Part shown: positions 39,761-48,667 of the stretch, piece after piece | Layout of the letters: each line of letters starts with the position of its first letter | Position numbering within the stretch: position 1 is the first letter of the stretch | NCBI RefSeq assembly: GCF_030283205.1 | Contig: NZ_JASNWF010000029.1 | Location: 45,178 to 109,177, forward strand | Length of the DNA: 64,000 nucleotides | DNA from: Actinomadura opuntiae | Lineage (GTDB): Bacteria; Actinomycetota; Actinomycetes; Streptosporangiales; Streptosporangiaceae | Direction: 5' to 3' | Notes under the pieces: model-generated | Database searches by the model: none | Told to the model about the DNA's origin: nothing | What the model saw: only the letters and a program-made list of their open reading frames with translations | Made by a program: the position numbers and the translations under genes

Positions 39761-41433
39761 TGCCGGCGCTGGACGGGCGGGCGCTGACCTGCACGCTGTT
39801 CGTCGTGTTCGTGCTGATCACGCTCGGCATCACGGTGTGGGCGCGGGCCAACACCAAGGGCGCCGACGACTTCTACGTGGGCGGGCGGACGTTCAACGGC
39901 GCGCAGAACGGGATCGCGCTGGCCGGCGACTACATGTCGGCGGCGTCGTTCCTCGGCATCGCCGGCCTGATCGCGCTGTCCGGATACGACGGGTTCCTGT
40001 ACTCGATCGGCTTCCTCGTGGCGTGGCTGCTGACGCTGCTGCTGGTCGAGCTGATGCGCAACGCCGGACGGTTCACGATGGCCGACGTGCTGGCGCACCG
40101 GGTGCGCAGGCAGGCGCCGGTGCGCCGCGCGGCGGTGGTGTCGACGGTGACGGTCTCGGTGTTCTACCTGCTCGCGCAGATGGTCGGTGCGGGCGCACTG
40201 GTGTCGCTGCTGCTCGGCATCCACCGCGGCCGCGAGTTCCTCGGCATGTCCGCCGGGACGGCGCGGACCGCGACGATCGTCGCGGTCGGGGCGCTGATGA
40301 TCTGCTACGTGATGTTCGGCGGGATGAAGGCGACCACCTGGGTGCAGATCATCAAGGCGGTGCTGCTGATGGCCGGGGCGCTGGTGCTGACCGCGCTGGT
40401 GCTGGCGAGGTTCGGGTTCGACGTCGGGTCGATGCTCGGATCCGCCGCCGTCGCCAGCGGCAAGGGCGAGGCGTTCCTGCGGCCCGGACTGCGGTACGGC
40501 AAGGACGTGCCCGGCGACGCGTTCCAGACGATCGTCAACAAGCTCGACTTCATCAGCCTGGCGATCGCGCTGCTGCTCGGCACGGCGGGCCTGCCGCACA
40601 TCATGACCCGGTTCTTCGCCGTGCCGGACGCGCGGGCCGCGCGGACGTCGGTGTCCTGGGCGATCGGCCTGGTCGGCGTGTTCTACCTGATGACGCTGGC
40701 GCTCGGGTTCGGCGCGGCGGCACTGGTCGGCCGGGACGCGATCGTCGCGCAGGACCCGTCCGGCAACACCGCCGCGCCGCAGCTCGCGCAGGCGCTCGGC
40801 CACCACCTCGGTGGCCAGGTCGGCGGGGACGTCCTGCTGGCGTTCATCGGCGCTGTGGCGTTCGCCACGATCCTCGCCGTGGTGTCGGGGCTGGTGCTGG
40901 CGTCGTCCACGTCGCTGGCGCACGACTACTTCGGCCAGGTCCTGATGTTCGGGCGGCCGCGCGAGTCGCAGGAGGTGGCGGTGGCGCGGTTCGCGGCGTT
41001 CCTCGTCGGCTCGCTGGCCATCGTGCTGGCGGTGGCCGCGCGGAACCTGAACGTGGCGTTCCTCGTGGCGCTGGCGTTCGCGATCGCGGCGGCGGCGAAC
41101 CTCCCGGCGATCGTGCTGACGCTGTTCTGGCGGCGGTTCAACTCGGCGGGCCTCGTCGCGGGGATCTACGGCGGGCTGATCAGCTCGCTGGTGCTGGTGT
41201 TCTTCTCCCCGGTCGTGTCGGGCAAGGTCGACCCGGTAACCGGCGAGAACCAGGCGCTGTTCCCCAAGGGCGTCGACTTCCACCTGTTCCCGCTGGAGAA
41301 CCCGGGCATCGTGTCGATCCCGATCGGTTTCGCGTGCGCGGTCGCCGGGACGTTCCTCGGCCGCGAGAAGGCCGACCGGGCGCTGTACGACGACCTGTCG
41401 GCGCGGGCCCTGACGGGCGCCGGCTCCCACTGA
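39760..41433 (+). CDS. Sodium/solute symporter, cation-acetate type (ActP/MctC-like)
   Basis: 557 residues from ATG 39760, with about 13 membrane spans. The SSS signatures are clear: ADDFYVGGRTFNGAQNGIAL, AGDYMSAASFLGIAGLIALS, GTAGLPHIMTRFFAVPDARA and ASSTSLAHDYFGQ. With the preceding DUF485 gene this forms the common acetate/propionate/pyruvate uptake pair. The exact substrate is an inference from the pairing. Confidence 0.92.
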   Translation: MPALDGRALTCTLFVVFVLITLGITVWARANTKGADDFYVGGRTFNGAQNGIALAGDYMSAASFLGIAGLIALSGYDGFLYSIGFLVAWLLTLLLVELMRNAGRFTMADVLAHRVRRQAPVRRAAVVSTVTVSVFYLLAQMVGAGALVSLLLGIHRGREFLGMSAGTARTATIVAVGALMICYVMFGGMKATTWVQIIKAVLLMAGALVLTALVLARFGFDVGSMLGSAAVASGKGEAFLRPGLRYGKDVPGDAFQTIVNKLDFISLAIALLLGTAGLPHIMTRFFAVPDARAARTSVSWAIGLVGVFYLMTLALGFGAAALVGRDAIVAQDPSGNTAAPQLAQALGHHLGGQVGGDVLLAFIGAVAFATILAVVSGLVLASSTSLAHDYFGQVLMFGRPRESQEVAVARFAAFLVGSLAIVLAVAARNLNVAFLVALAFAIAAAANLPAIVLTLFWRRFNSAGLVAGIYGGLISSLVLVFFSPVVSGKVDPVTGENQALFPKGVDFHLFPLENPGIVSIPIGFACAVAGTFLGREKADRALYDDLSARALTGAGSH

Positions 41434-41450
41434 CGCGGGCATGCGCCCGA

Positions 41451-41484
41451 GCCGGGCTGGGCCGGGCTGGGCCGGGCCGGGCTG
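41451..41484. repeat. 10-bp tandem repeat after the symporter gene
   Basis: GCCGGGCTGG at 41451 and 41461, GCCGGGCCGG at 41471, then a partial unit. It begins 18 bp after the symporter stop. A second palindromic run of GGCGCC follows. The rest of the 41434-41752 gap holds no gene; the ribosome site of the protease lies at its right end. Confidence 0.75.
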
Positions 41485-41752
41485 GGGCGCGGCCCGGGCG
41501 CCGGCGCCGGGCGCCGGTGCGGTTGCGGCGCGGCGGCCCGCGACGCGGCCGTGCGGGCGGGCTACCATCGGTCGCGGACCCTGGTTACCGGCTGGTAAGT
41601 GACGGCTGACCGCGGGCGCCGCGGACCTCTGATCCGCGCTGTCCCGGACCGTCCCCGAATGTGCCGAGTGCCCGGGCGTCCGATCGATCGCGTGGCAGAA
41701 TGTCAGACCGCGCCGTGGACCACGGCGGGCGGCCGGGAGGAGGTGCGGCGGC

Positions 41753-44248
41753 GTGTCCCATGCCGGTCGGCGCCGTGCCCCGCACGCACGTCCGACGCCG
41801 CGCCCGCGCTTGGCCGCCCGCCCGTCCGCCGAGGAGCCGCGCCCGCCGGCGCGGCTCGGCGCCCGGACCACCGCCGCCCTCACGGTGCTCACCCTCGCCG
41901 CCGCGGTGGCCGTCCCCGCGACCCTCGTCCCCGACGAGGCCGACCCGGCGGCGCGCCCCGTCCGCGGCGCGGCGGCGGGCGCCGCGATGCGGACCGCGAC
42001 CGACCAGATCCGCGCCCGCGAGTGGCACCTGACCGCGCTGCGCGCCCCGAAGGCCTGGCGCTACTCCAAGGGCGCCGGCGTGACCGTCGCCGTCCTCGAC
42101 ACCGGCGTCGACAAGGGCCACCCCGACCTCACCGGACGGGTGCTCAACGGGCCCGACCTGACCGGCGGCGCGCGCCGTCCCGGCGGCCGCTACTGGGGCC
42201 TGCACGGGACCTCCATGGCCAGCATCATCGCAGGTCACGGCCACGGGCCCGGCCTCGCGCAGGGCATGCTCGGGGTCGCGCCGCAGAGCCGGGTCCTGTC
42301 CGTCCGGGTGACGCTGGAGAACAACGACCCGCTGCGCAAGGCCGGCGCCCAGGCCACCACCGGCTCCCGCGACGCCGTCGCCCTCGGCATCCGGTACGCG
42401 GTCGACCACGGCGCCGGCATCATCAACATGTCCCTCGGCGGCGGCCGGCAGTCCTACAACGGCAACCCCGCCCAGGAGAGCGCGATCAAGTACGCGCTGG
42501 GCAAGGGCGTCGTGCTGATCGCGTCGGCGGGCAACGACGGCTCCGGCGCCGACCGCAAGAACTTCCCCGCCGCCTACCCGGGCGTGATCGCGGTCGGCGC
42601 GCTGGACCGCAGGCTCCACCTGTGGAAGGACAGCAACCGCAACTCGCACGCCGCCGTGTGCGCGCCCGGCGTCGACATCGTCAGCGCCGACGCCAGCAAC
42701 GGCTACGTCGTCGGGACGGGCACCAGCGCGTCGTCGGCGATGGTCGCCGGCGTCGCCGCGCTGATCCGCTCCCGCTACCCCAGGCTCAGCCCGGACGAGG
42801 TCCGGCAGGCGCTGATCACGGGCTCGCCGGCCCGCCGCGGCCACCCGACCGGCTCGCCGAACTGCGCCGGGACGGTCGACGCCGTCCGCGCCCTCGTCGC
42901 CGCGAACGCCCTCAACAAGACCTCGCGGGGACCGGTGGAGCCGGCTCCGAGCCCGTCCGCCACCCCGGAGCCCGCCGCCGACTCCCCGGCCAAGGACTCC
43001 GGCGTCCTGCTGCCGCTGGTGCTCGGCGGCGGCGGAGTGCTGGTCCTCATCGGGCTGGTGCTGGGCTGGCGGCAGCGGCGCCGCCCGGACGAGGAGTTCG
43101 ACGACGTGCCGCCGCCCGACGACGACCTGCCCGACGACGACCTGACGCCCGGCTACCGGCTGCCCGGCGCGCCGTCCGAGCCCGCCGCCATGCCGGCGCC
43201 CGGCGCGGTGCCGCCGGGTCCGGTGCCGCCGATCGCGCCGGTCAACACGGCTCCGTTCCAGAGCTCGCACCCCTATGCCGGCCCCGGCATGCCGCCGCCG
43301 CCCGGCGGGTATCCGGACGTCCCGGCGACGCATGTCCAGGGCCCGGCGCCCGTCCCGGAACCGGTCGCCGAGGCCGAACCATACGTGCCGGAGCACGCGC
43401 TCCCGCCGGACCAGTGGGACGAGGCGCCCTGGGATACCGGCGCGCCGCTGCAGGACGGCATCCCGCCCGGACCGTCGCGGCAGCCTCCCGTCATGGCGGG
43501 CGAGCTGCGTCCGTTCGTGCCGGGCGAGTTCCCGGTGGGCGACTTCCCCGTCGGCGGGCTGAACGGCGAACTCCCTGGCCCGGTCGAGGGCTTCTCGCCG
43601 AACGGGCGGCACCTGCGCGAGGACCGTCCGGCCAACGGCCACGACCACGGCAACGGCCGCCATCTCGCGAACGGCCACAACGGGCACGACCCGCGCAACG
43701 GCCACGACTTCGGCGCCGGCCAAGAGCTGAGCGGCGGCGTCAACGGGACGGCGCCGGGCGGCGCGGGCCCGGCGGACGACGCTCCGGGCCTCGACGACGA
43801 GGAATGGGAGAGGTTCCGGCGCAGCGCCCTCGAAGGACCCGGGGTGCCCGAGGCCGAGTTCCCCACCGCGCCGCAGGACGGGCCGACCGGCGCCCCGCTG
43901 CCACCCGCCGTACCGCCGCCGCCGACCGTGCCGCCGCCGACCGTGCCGCCGTCTGCCACGCCGCCGTCCGCCGCGCCGCCGTCCGCCGCGCCGCCGTCCG
44001 CCGCGCCGCCGTCCGCCGCGCCGCCGTCTGCCACGCCGCCGTCTGCGGTGCCACCGACCGCCGCGCCGCCGTCCGTCGTACCTCCGGTGGAGGACGCCTC
44101 GGCCGGTGGTCTCCCCGCGACGCCGCCCGTTCCTCCGGTGCCGCCCGCCCCGCCCGCCGGTCCCGGTGACGACGACCCGCACAACCCCCGGACCCGCCGC
44201 CCCTACTCCTCCAGCGACGACGACGACTACCGTCCGCCCTGGTGGTGA
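41753..44248 (+). CDS. S8 (subtilisin/mycosin-like) serine protease with long proline-rich C-terminal tail
   Basis: 831 residues from GTG 41753, with GGGAGGAGG upstream. The N-terminal hydrophobic segment at about 38-57 is a signal sequence or anchor. The subtilase catalytic triad is Asp116 (VAVLDTGVDKGHPDL), His151 (GLHGTSMAS) and Ser325 (GTGTSASSAMVAG). A second span at about 418-439 is followed by RQRRRP and a further 390-residue cytoplasmic tail rich in Pro, Asp and Gly. That tail ends in a PPSAA-type five-residue tandem near residues 740-785. Type VII-linked mycosins end soon after the second span; no ESX genes are nearby. Confidence 0.88.
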   Translation: MSHAGRRRAPHARPTPRPRLAARPSAEEPRPPARLGARTTAALTVLTLAAAVAVPATLVPDEADPAARPVRGAAAGAAMRTATDQIRAREWHLTALRAPKAWRYSKGAGVTVAVLDTGVDKGHPDLTGRVLNGPDLTGGARRPGGRYWGLHGTSMASIIAGHGHGPGLAQGMLGVAPQSRVLSVRVTLENNDPLRKAGAQATTGSRDAVALGIRYAVDHGAGIINMSLGGGRQSYNGNPAQESAIKYALGKGVVLIASAGNDGSGADRKNFPAAYPGVIAVGALDRRLHLWKDSNRNSHAAVCAPGVDIVSADASNGYVVGTGTSASSAMVAGVAALIRSRYPRLSPDEVRQALITGSPARRGHPTGSPNCAGTVDAVRALVAANALNKTSRGPVEPAPSPSATPEPAADSPAKDSGVLLPLVLGGGGVLVLIGLVLGWRQRRRPDEEFDDVPPPDDDLPDDDLTPGYRLPGAPSEPAAMPAPGAVPPGPVPPIAPVNTAPFQSSHPYAGPGMPPPPGGYPDVPATHVQGPAPVPEPVAEAEPYVPEHALPPDQWDEAPWDTGAPLQDGIPPGPSRQPPVMAGELRPFVPGEFPVGDFPVGGLNGELPGPVEGFSPNGRHLREDRPANGHDHGNGRHLANGHNGHDPRNGHDFGAGQELSGGVNGTAPGGAGPADDAPGLDDEEWERFRRSALEGPGVPEAEFPTAPQDGPTGAPLPPAVPPPPTVPPPTVPPSATPPSAAPPSAAPPSAAPPSAAPPSATPPSAVPPTAAPPSVVPPVEDASAGGLPATPPVPPVPPAPPAGPGDDDPHNPRTRRPYSSSDDDDYRPPWW

Positions 44249-44409
44249 GCCCAGAGGTGAGCCCGGCGGCGCGCACCGCGCCGGGCGACGCGGGCAGCGG
44301 CGCCGTACTCCGGCGGGCGTAGCGCGGGAGCCTCCCGCCGTCCGATTCGCGCCCCCGGACCCGTCGCGCAGCATCGAACCATCCGCTCACACAGGAAGGT
44401 CGATGAACG

Positions 44410-44688
44410 ATGCTGACGACACTCGCGACGCATCCGGGCCCGTGGCACGACGGCGGCGCCCCCGGCTACTGGCCCGTCTTCCCGATCATGTTCGGGCTGT
44501 TCTGGCTGGCGGTGCTCGGCGCCGGCTTCTACCTGATCCGGCGCAGGACTGCGGCGTCCGCCGCGTCCGCCGCCGCCGCGTCCGACCCGCTCGCGAAGGC
44601 CCGGTCGGTCCTCGCCGAGCGGTTCGCGCGCGGGGAGATCGACGAGGACGAGTACCTCATGCGGCAGTCGACGCTGCGCGACGGCTGA
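44410..44688 (+). CDS. SHOCT-domain small membrane protein
   Basis: 92 residues from ATG 44410. One membrane span (VFPIMFGLFWLAVLGAGFYL) is followed by a short linker and a C-terminal SHOCT motif (AKARSVLAERFARGEIDEDE, then YLMRQSTLRDG). SHOCT segments are short oligomerisation tails in membrane proteins. Function unknown. AGGAAGG lies 13 bases upstream. Confidence 0.85.
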   Translation: MLTTLATHPGPWHDGGAPGYWPVFPIMFGLFWLAVLGAGFYLIRRRTAASAASAAAASDPLAKARSVLAERFARGEIDEDEYLMRQSTLRDG

Positions 44689-44718
44689 CCGGCCATCAGC
44701 GGGACGCGGCGGCGGCGG

Positions 44719-45306
44719 TCACTCCAGGCCGGCCTCTTCGAAGATCTTGTCGATGCCGTCCGGGTCCATCGGGTCCCGGGCGGCGGCGTCGGCGAACCGG
44801 GTGAGCAGCCGCGCGAACTCGGCGCGCTCGGTGTCGGTCCAGCCGGTCATCAGCCCGTGGTAGTAGGCGCGGCGGTACCGGTCGGCGACCTGCTTGACCC
44901 GGCGCCCGGCGTCGGTCAGCCCGAGGTTGGCGCGGCGCGCGTCCACCGGGGAGGGGCGCCGCGACACCAGCCCGGCGTCGATGGCGTGCCCGACCAGGCG
45001 GCTCGCGGTGGACGGGTCGATCTCCAGCCGGTCCGCGACGGCGCCGACGGTGATCTCGCAGGGCGCTCCCGCGTCGTCGCCGGTCCCGCCGCCGTCGCCC
45101 GGCGGTTCGGTGGGCGGGTCCTCGATGAGCCCGGCGACGGCGTTCACCACCATCAGGTTGGAGATCTGCAGGGGCCGCCCGCCGGGGCCGCCGGCGGTGC
45201 GCGCGCGGATCCGCTTCATCATGTCGGGCTTGATCCAGACCCGCCGCAGGTGGAACAGGGCGGCGCCGATCGCGGCGAGGACGGGGTCCGGCCGGTCGCC
45301 GCTCAC
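44719..45306 (-). CDS. MarR-family transcriptional regulator
   Basis: 195 residues from GTG 45306 (GAGG seven bases upstream); TTG 45369 with GGGAG is an alternative that would add 21 residues. The winged helix is at about residues 85-150 (ITVGAVADRLEIDPSTASRL, RRPSPVDARRANLGLT). An insert of about 20 residues between helices 2 and 3 (EDPPTEPPGDGGGTGDDAG) is unusual for MarR. A degenerate dyad at 45440-45460 may be its operator. Confidence 0.85.
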   Translation of the reverse strand: MSGDRPDPVLAAIGAALFHLRRVWIKPDMMKRIRARTAGGPGGRPLQISNLMVVNAVAGLIEDPPTEPPGDGGGTGDDAGAPCEITVGAVADRLEIDPSTASRLVGHAIDAGLVSRRPSPVDARRANLGLTDAGRRVKQVADRYRRAYYHGLMTGWTDTERAEFARLLTRFADAAARDPMDPDGIDKIFEEAGLE

Positions 45307-45439
45307 CGGGCGCCTCGGACCGTTGTCCAGCCTGCGGTCTCGTGGCGGGGCGTGTCCGTCGCCATGCAAGGGTCTCCCGTTCGATTCCTGCCACCGCGGA
45401 CAGCGGACGGTGCGCGCCTTCAACTCTAACGGCTGTACG

Positions 45440-45460
45440 GTGCATATGTTCTTTATGCGC
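45440..45460. promoter_or_regulatory. Candidate MarR dyad
   Basis: GTGCATA (45440-45446) and TATGCGC (45454-45460) are complementary at six of seven positions with a 7-base spacer. It sits in the AT-richest part of the 380-bp gap between the MarR gene and the DUF3263 gene. The remainder of that gap shows no gene. Confidence 0.45.
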
Positions 45461-45687
45461 CCTTTATCCCCACCGTTCGGGGCGAATCCGGGACGTCCGT
45501 GACCGGCGTGCCCGCGGTTGGACCTGGGACACGCGGCACGGGAGAGCCGCAGGTGAAGCGCGATGTGGTGCACTGAACGACCGGCCCCCGTTCCCTCGGA
45601 ACCACCGGACGATGTCGGCCCGGACGCGTAGCATGGCACCCGGCCGAACCCGGACGACCCGGGATCAGTGACCACAGAGGGGACCTG

Positions 45688-46107
45688 ATGCGAGCGGCGA
45701 ACGCCCCCGGCGACGTCCCCGGCGACGTCCCTCCCCAGGACGGCGGCGACGGCGGACCGGACGACGGCTCAGCCCTGAAACGCGTGACCGACCAACCGAC
45801 CGACCCATCGGCGACCGGAGAGGACGGCCCCGGCGAGGACACCGCCTTCCCCACCGGCCTGCTCTCCGACCGCGACCGCCGGATCCTGTCCTTCGAGCGG
45901 CAGTGGTGGAAGTACGCCGGAGCCAAGGAGCAGGCCATCCGCGAGACCTTCGACATGTCGGCGACGCGGTACTACCAGCTCCTGAACATCCTGATCGACC
46001 GGCCCGAGGCGCTCGAGTGCGACCCGATGCTGGTCAAGCGGCTGCGCCGGATGCGGTCGCAGCGGCAGCGGCAGCGCGCCGCGCGGCGGCTCGGCATCCG
46101 GCCCTGA
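45688..46107 (+). CDS. DUF3263 DNA-binding-like protein
   Basis: 139 residues. An acidic disordered N-terminus (1-55) precedes the highly conserved DUF3263 core: LSDRDRRILSFERQWWKYAG, AKEQAIRETFDMSATRYYQL and the basic end KRLRRMRSQRQRQRAARRLG. The core looks like a helix-turn-helix (sigma-region-4-like) unit. It is widespread in actinobacteria; its role is unknown. AGGGGACC precedes the ATG. Confidence 0.9.
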   Translation: MRAANAPGDVPGDVPPQDGGDGGPDDGSALKRVTDQPTDPSATGEDGPGEDTAFPTGLLSDRDRRILSFERQWWKYAGAKEQAIRETFDMSATRYYQLLNILIDRPEALECDPMLVKRLRRMRSQRQRQRAARRLGIRP

Positions 46108-46127
46108 GTCGACCACCATAGGTCGGC

Positions 46128-46955
46128 GTGAACACTCCCCGCTCTGTGACGGCCGTCGGCGCCGACGGCCTGGACGCGATCCGCACCGACCCCTCCCGGG
46201 CCGTGCTCGGGTTCGACTTCGACGGCACCCTCGCGCCGATCGTCGACGATCCCGCGGCGGCCCGGGCCCATCCGGACGCCGCGCCGGCGCTGGCCCGGCT
46301 GGCCCCCCGGGTGGGCAGGCTCGCGATCATCACCGGCCGGCCCGCCGCCGTGGCCGTCGAGTACGGCGGCTTCGAGGGCGTCGACGGGCTCGTCGTGCTC
46401 GGCCAGTACGGGCTGGAGCGCTGGGAGTCCGGCACGCTCACCGAGCCCGACCCGCCGCCCGGGATCGCCGAGGCGCGCGCGAAGCTGCCCGGCGTGCTGG
46501 AGGCGGCGGGCGCCCCGCCCGGCACGTTCGTCGAGGACAAGACGCACGCGCTCGTCGTGCACACCCGGCGCTGCGCCGAACCGCAGGTCGCGCTGGACCG
46601 GCTGCGCAGCATCATCGCGGCGCTCGCCGAGCGCACCGGCCTCGCCGTCGAGCCCGGCCGCTACGTGCTGGAGCTGCGTCCACCGGGTGTGGACAAGGGA
46701 CGGGCGCTGCGCTCGCTCGCCGACGCGTTCGCCGCCGAGCGCGTCGCGTCCCCGTCCGCCGTGCTGTTCGCCGGCGACGACCTCGGCGACCTGGCGGCGT
46801 TCGACGCCGTGGACGCGCTGCGCGCCGAGGGCGTGCCGGGCGTGACGGTCTGCAGCGGTTCGAACGAGGTCACCGAGCTCGCCGAGCGCGCCGACGTGGT
46901 CGTGGACGGCCCGGCGGGCATCGTCGACCTGCTCGGGACGCTGCTCGACGGCTGA
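46128..46955 (+). CDS. otsB: Trehalose-6-phosphate phosphatase OtsB
   Basis: 275 residues from GTG 46128. HAD-superfamily motifs: motif I GFDFDGTLAP (Asp30/Asp32), motif II IITGRP, motif III Lys in GVDKGRAL and motif IV FAGDDLGDLAAF. It removes phosphate from trehalose 6-phosphate. Its partner synthase, a GT20 enzyme, is encoded about 8.3 kb away at 55200-56633 on the other strand rather than in an operon. Confidence 0.94.
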   Translation: MNTPRSVTAVGADGLDAIRTDPSRAVLGFDFDGTLAPIVDDPAAARAHPDAAPALARLAPRVGRLAIITGRPAAVAVEYGGFEGVDGLVVLGQYGLERWESGTLTEPDPPPGIAEARAKLPGVLEAAGAPPGTFVEDKTHALVVHTRRCAEPQVALDRLRSIIAALAERTGLAVEPGRYVLELRPPGVDKGRALRSLADAFAAERVASPSAVLFAGDDLGDLAAFDAVDALRAEGVPGVTVCSGSNEVTELAERADVVVDGPAGIVDLLGTLLDG

Positions 46956-47114
46956 TTCCACGCTGAAGTGACAAGTGCTGTAACCAGATTTGTCGCATCT
47001 CGCGTGACTCTTGTGGCACCCGTGGACCTGACGTCCAATTGAGCCAAAATAAGGTGGATTGCGGCATGTGTGGTTCATCGGGGGGCCACGCGAGCGACCA
47101 CGGGAGGTTGGACG

Positions 47115-48608
47115 GTGGACACGGATCCGGGAATCCCGCGCCGTCCGGGCGACATCAGGAACACGCCGCCGAGCGGCTTCCCGTCCCCGGCGGCGGACCC
47201 CGCGCAGGCCGGGCCCGTCCCGCCCGGCGCTCCGGCACGCCCGATCGTCCACACCCCGCCGCCGCCCGGCGGCGCAACCCCACCACGCGCCTGGAGCCCG
47301 CCCCCCGCCCAACCGCCCGGCCTCGCGCAGCCATCCACGCCCGCGCAACCGTCCGGCCTTGCCCAGCCGTCGGGGCTCGCGCAACCGACTGGCCTCGCGC
47401 AACCGTCCGGCCTCGCGCAGGCGCCAGGGCTCCCGCAACCAATTGGGGCTGTGCCAGGGCCCGGCCTCGCGCAGCCGTCTGGGCTCGCGCAGCCGTCGGG
47501 GCTCGCGCAACAGCCGGGCCTCGCTCAACCGACCGACTTCGCGCAGGCACCAGGGCTTGCGCAACCAACTGCATCCGTGCCAGGGCCCGGCTACGCGCAG
47601 GCGCCCGGTCTCGCGCAGGCGCCCGGTCTCGCGCAGCCGTCGGCGGCGCCGCCGGGTGGGTACGGGCAGCAGGGGGAGGGGTCTGCGCGGTCTAGCGGGC
47701 CGTCGCCGGTGGCGGGTTCGGCGGGGGCTGGCCAGGCCGTTTCGCAGGGGGACATGGCCTGGGCCGGGGTTCCCGCGGCGCAGGACGACTTCGCGGCGCG
47801 TGATGTTCCGCAGCGCAAGGAGGCGGGCGAGGAGCCGTCCGGGGCCGGACCGATGGGCGTGCGGGAGACGAGCGGTGTCCAGGTGCGGCTCGGGTCGCGG
47901 ACGCGTGCCCGGCAGGAGCGGCCCCGCAGGCGCGGCGGCCGCCGCGGCGGGCTCGTCGCGGGCGGGGTGCTTGCGCTGGCCGCGCTGGTCACGGCGGGGC
48001 TGGTGCTGACGCCCGGTTCCGGCGACGACAAGGGCGGCGACGGCGGTCCGGCTCCGGCCACCGCGGAGCAGCGGCCGGCCGGCGGGTCGGGACGGCTGCC
48101 GCGCACCGGCACGCCCGTCGAGGTGGGCACGGCGGACGGGTCCAAGTACCGACTCGCGGCGGTCGGCGGCGGTGTCAGCGACGACGGCGTGGTGACCACG
48201 TTCCAGTCGTCGCCGCCGTCCGGGACGTCGTTCGCCTACATCGAGTACGTGCTGAGCAACCCGACCGGTCACAAGGTGCTGCTGGACTTCCCCGGCGACG
48301 TCTTCGTCAAGCGCGACCTCGTCACGAAGGCCGCGCGGGGACGGTGCATGCCGCAGGCCGGCGTGCCGGAGGACATGTGCACGCCGCCGACGCAGAGCCG
48401 GGTCGTGCGGCGGCTCGCCGGCGGTGACCTCGTTCCGGGGGACGGCGGGGACAAGTACCTGCCGCCGGGCGCGTCCTACCTGGTCCGTGCGACGGTGGAC
48501 GTGCCGGTCGCGCGCAGGCTGACCCGTCCGGACATGGGCCTGTACGTCTGGAAGCAGCTGTACATGGCCGACCAGCTCGCCAAGCAGGTGCCGTTCCCCG
48601 GCAAGTAG
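47115..48608 (+). CDS. Membrane protein with Pro/Gln hexapeptide repeats and DUF4352-like outer domain
   Basis: 497 residues from GTG 47115, with GGGAGG seven bases upstream. Residues about 70-180 are a degenerate GLAQPS/GLAQAP hexapeptide tandem (18-bp DNA units). A disordered stretch and a basic cluster (RARQERPRRRGGRRG) follow, then one span (GLVAGGVLALAALVTAGLVL). The outer C-terminal domain of about 170 residues has strands such as SSPPSGTSFAYIEYVLSNPT and GASYLVRATVDVPVARRL, in a pattern resembling DUF4352-like immunoglobulin-type domains. Function unknown. Confidence 0.75.
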   Translation: MDTDPGIPRRPGDIRNTPPSGFPSPAADPAQAGPVPPGAPARPIVHTPPPPGGATPPRAWSPPPAQPPGLAQPSTPAQPSGLAQPSGLAQPTGLAQPSGLAQAPGLPQPIGAVPGPGLAQPSGLAQPSGLAQQPGLAQPTDFAQAPGLAQPTASVPGPGYAQAPGLAQAPGLAQPSAAPPGGYGQQGEGSARSSGPSPVAGSAGAGQAVSQGDMAWAGVPAAQDDFAARDVPQRKEAGEEPSGAGPMGVRETSGVQVRLGSRTRARQERPRRRGGRRGGLVAGGVLALAALVTAGLVLTPGSGDDKGGDGGPAPATAEQRPAGGSGRLPRTGTPVEVGTADGSKYRLAAVGGGVSDDGVVTTFQSSPPSGTSFAYIEYVLSNPTGHKVLLDFPGDVFVKRDLVTKAARGRCMPQAGVPEDMCTPPTQSRVVRRLAGGDLVPGDGGDKYLPPGASYLVRATVDVPVARRLTRPDMGLYVWKQLYMADQLAKQVPFPGK

Positions 48609-48667
48609 CCGGACGAGCGAACGCCGTGGCCGCCCGGACGGGTCCGGGGCGGCCACGGCGCGGGGGA

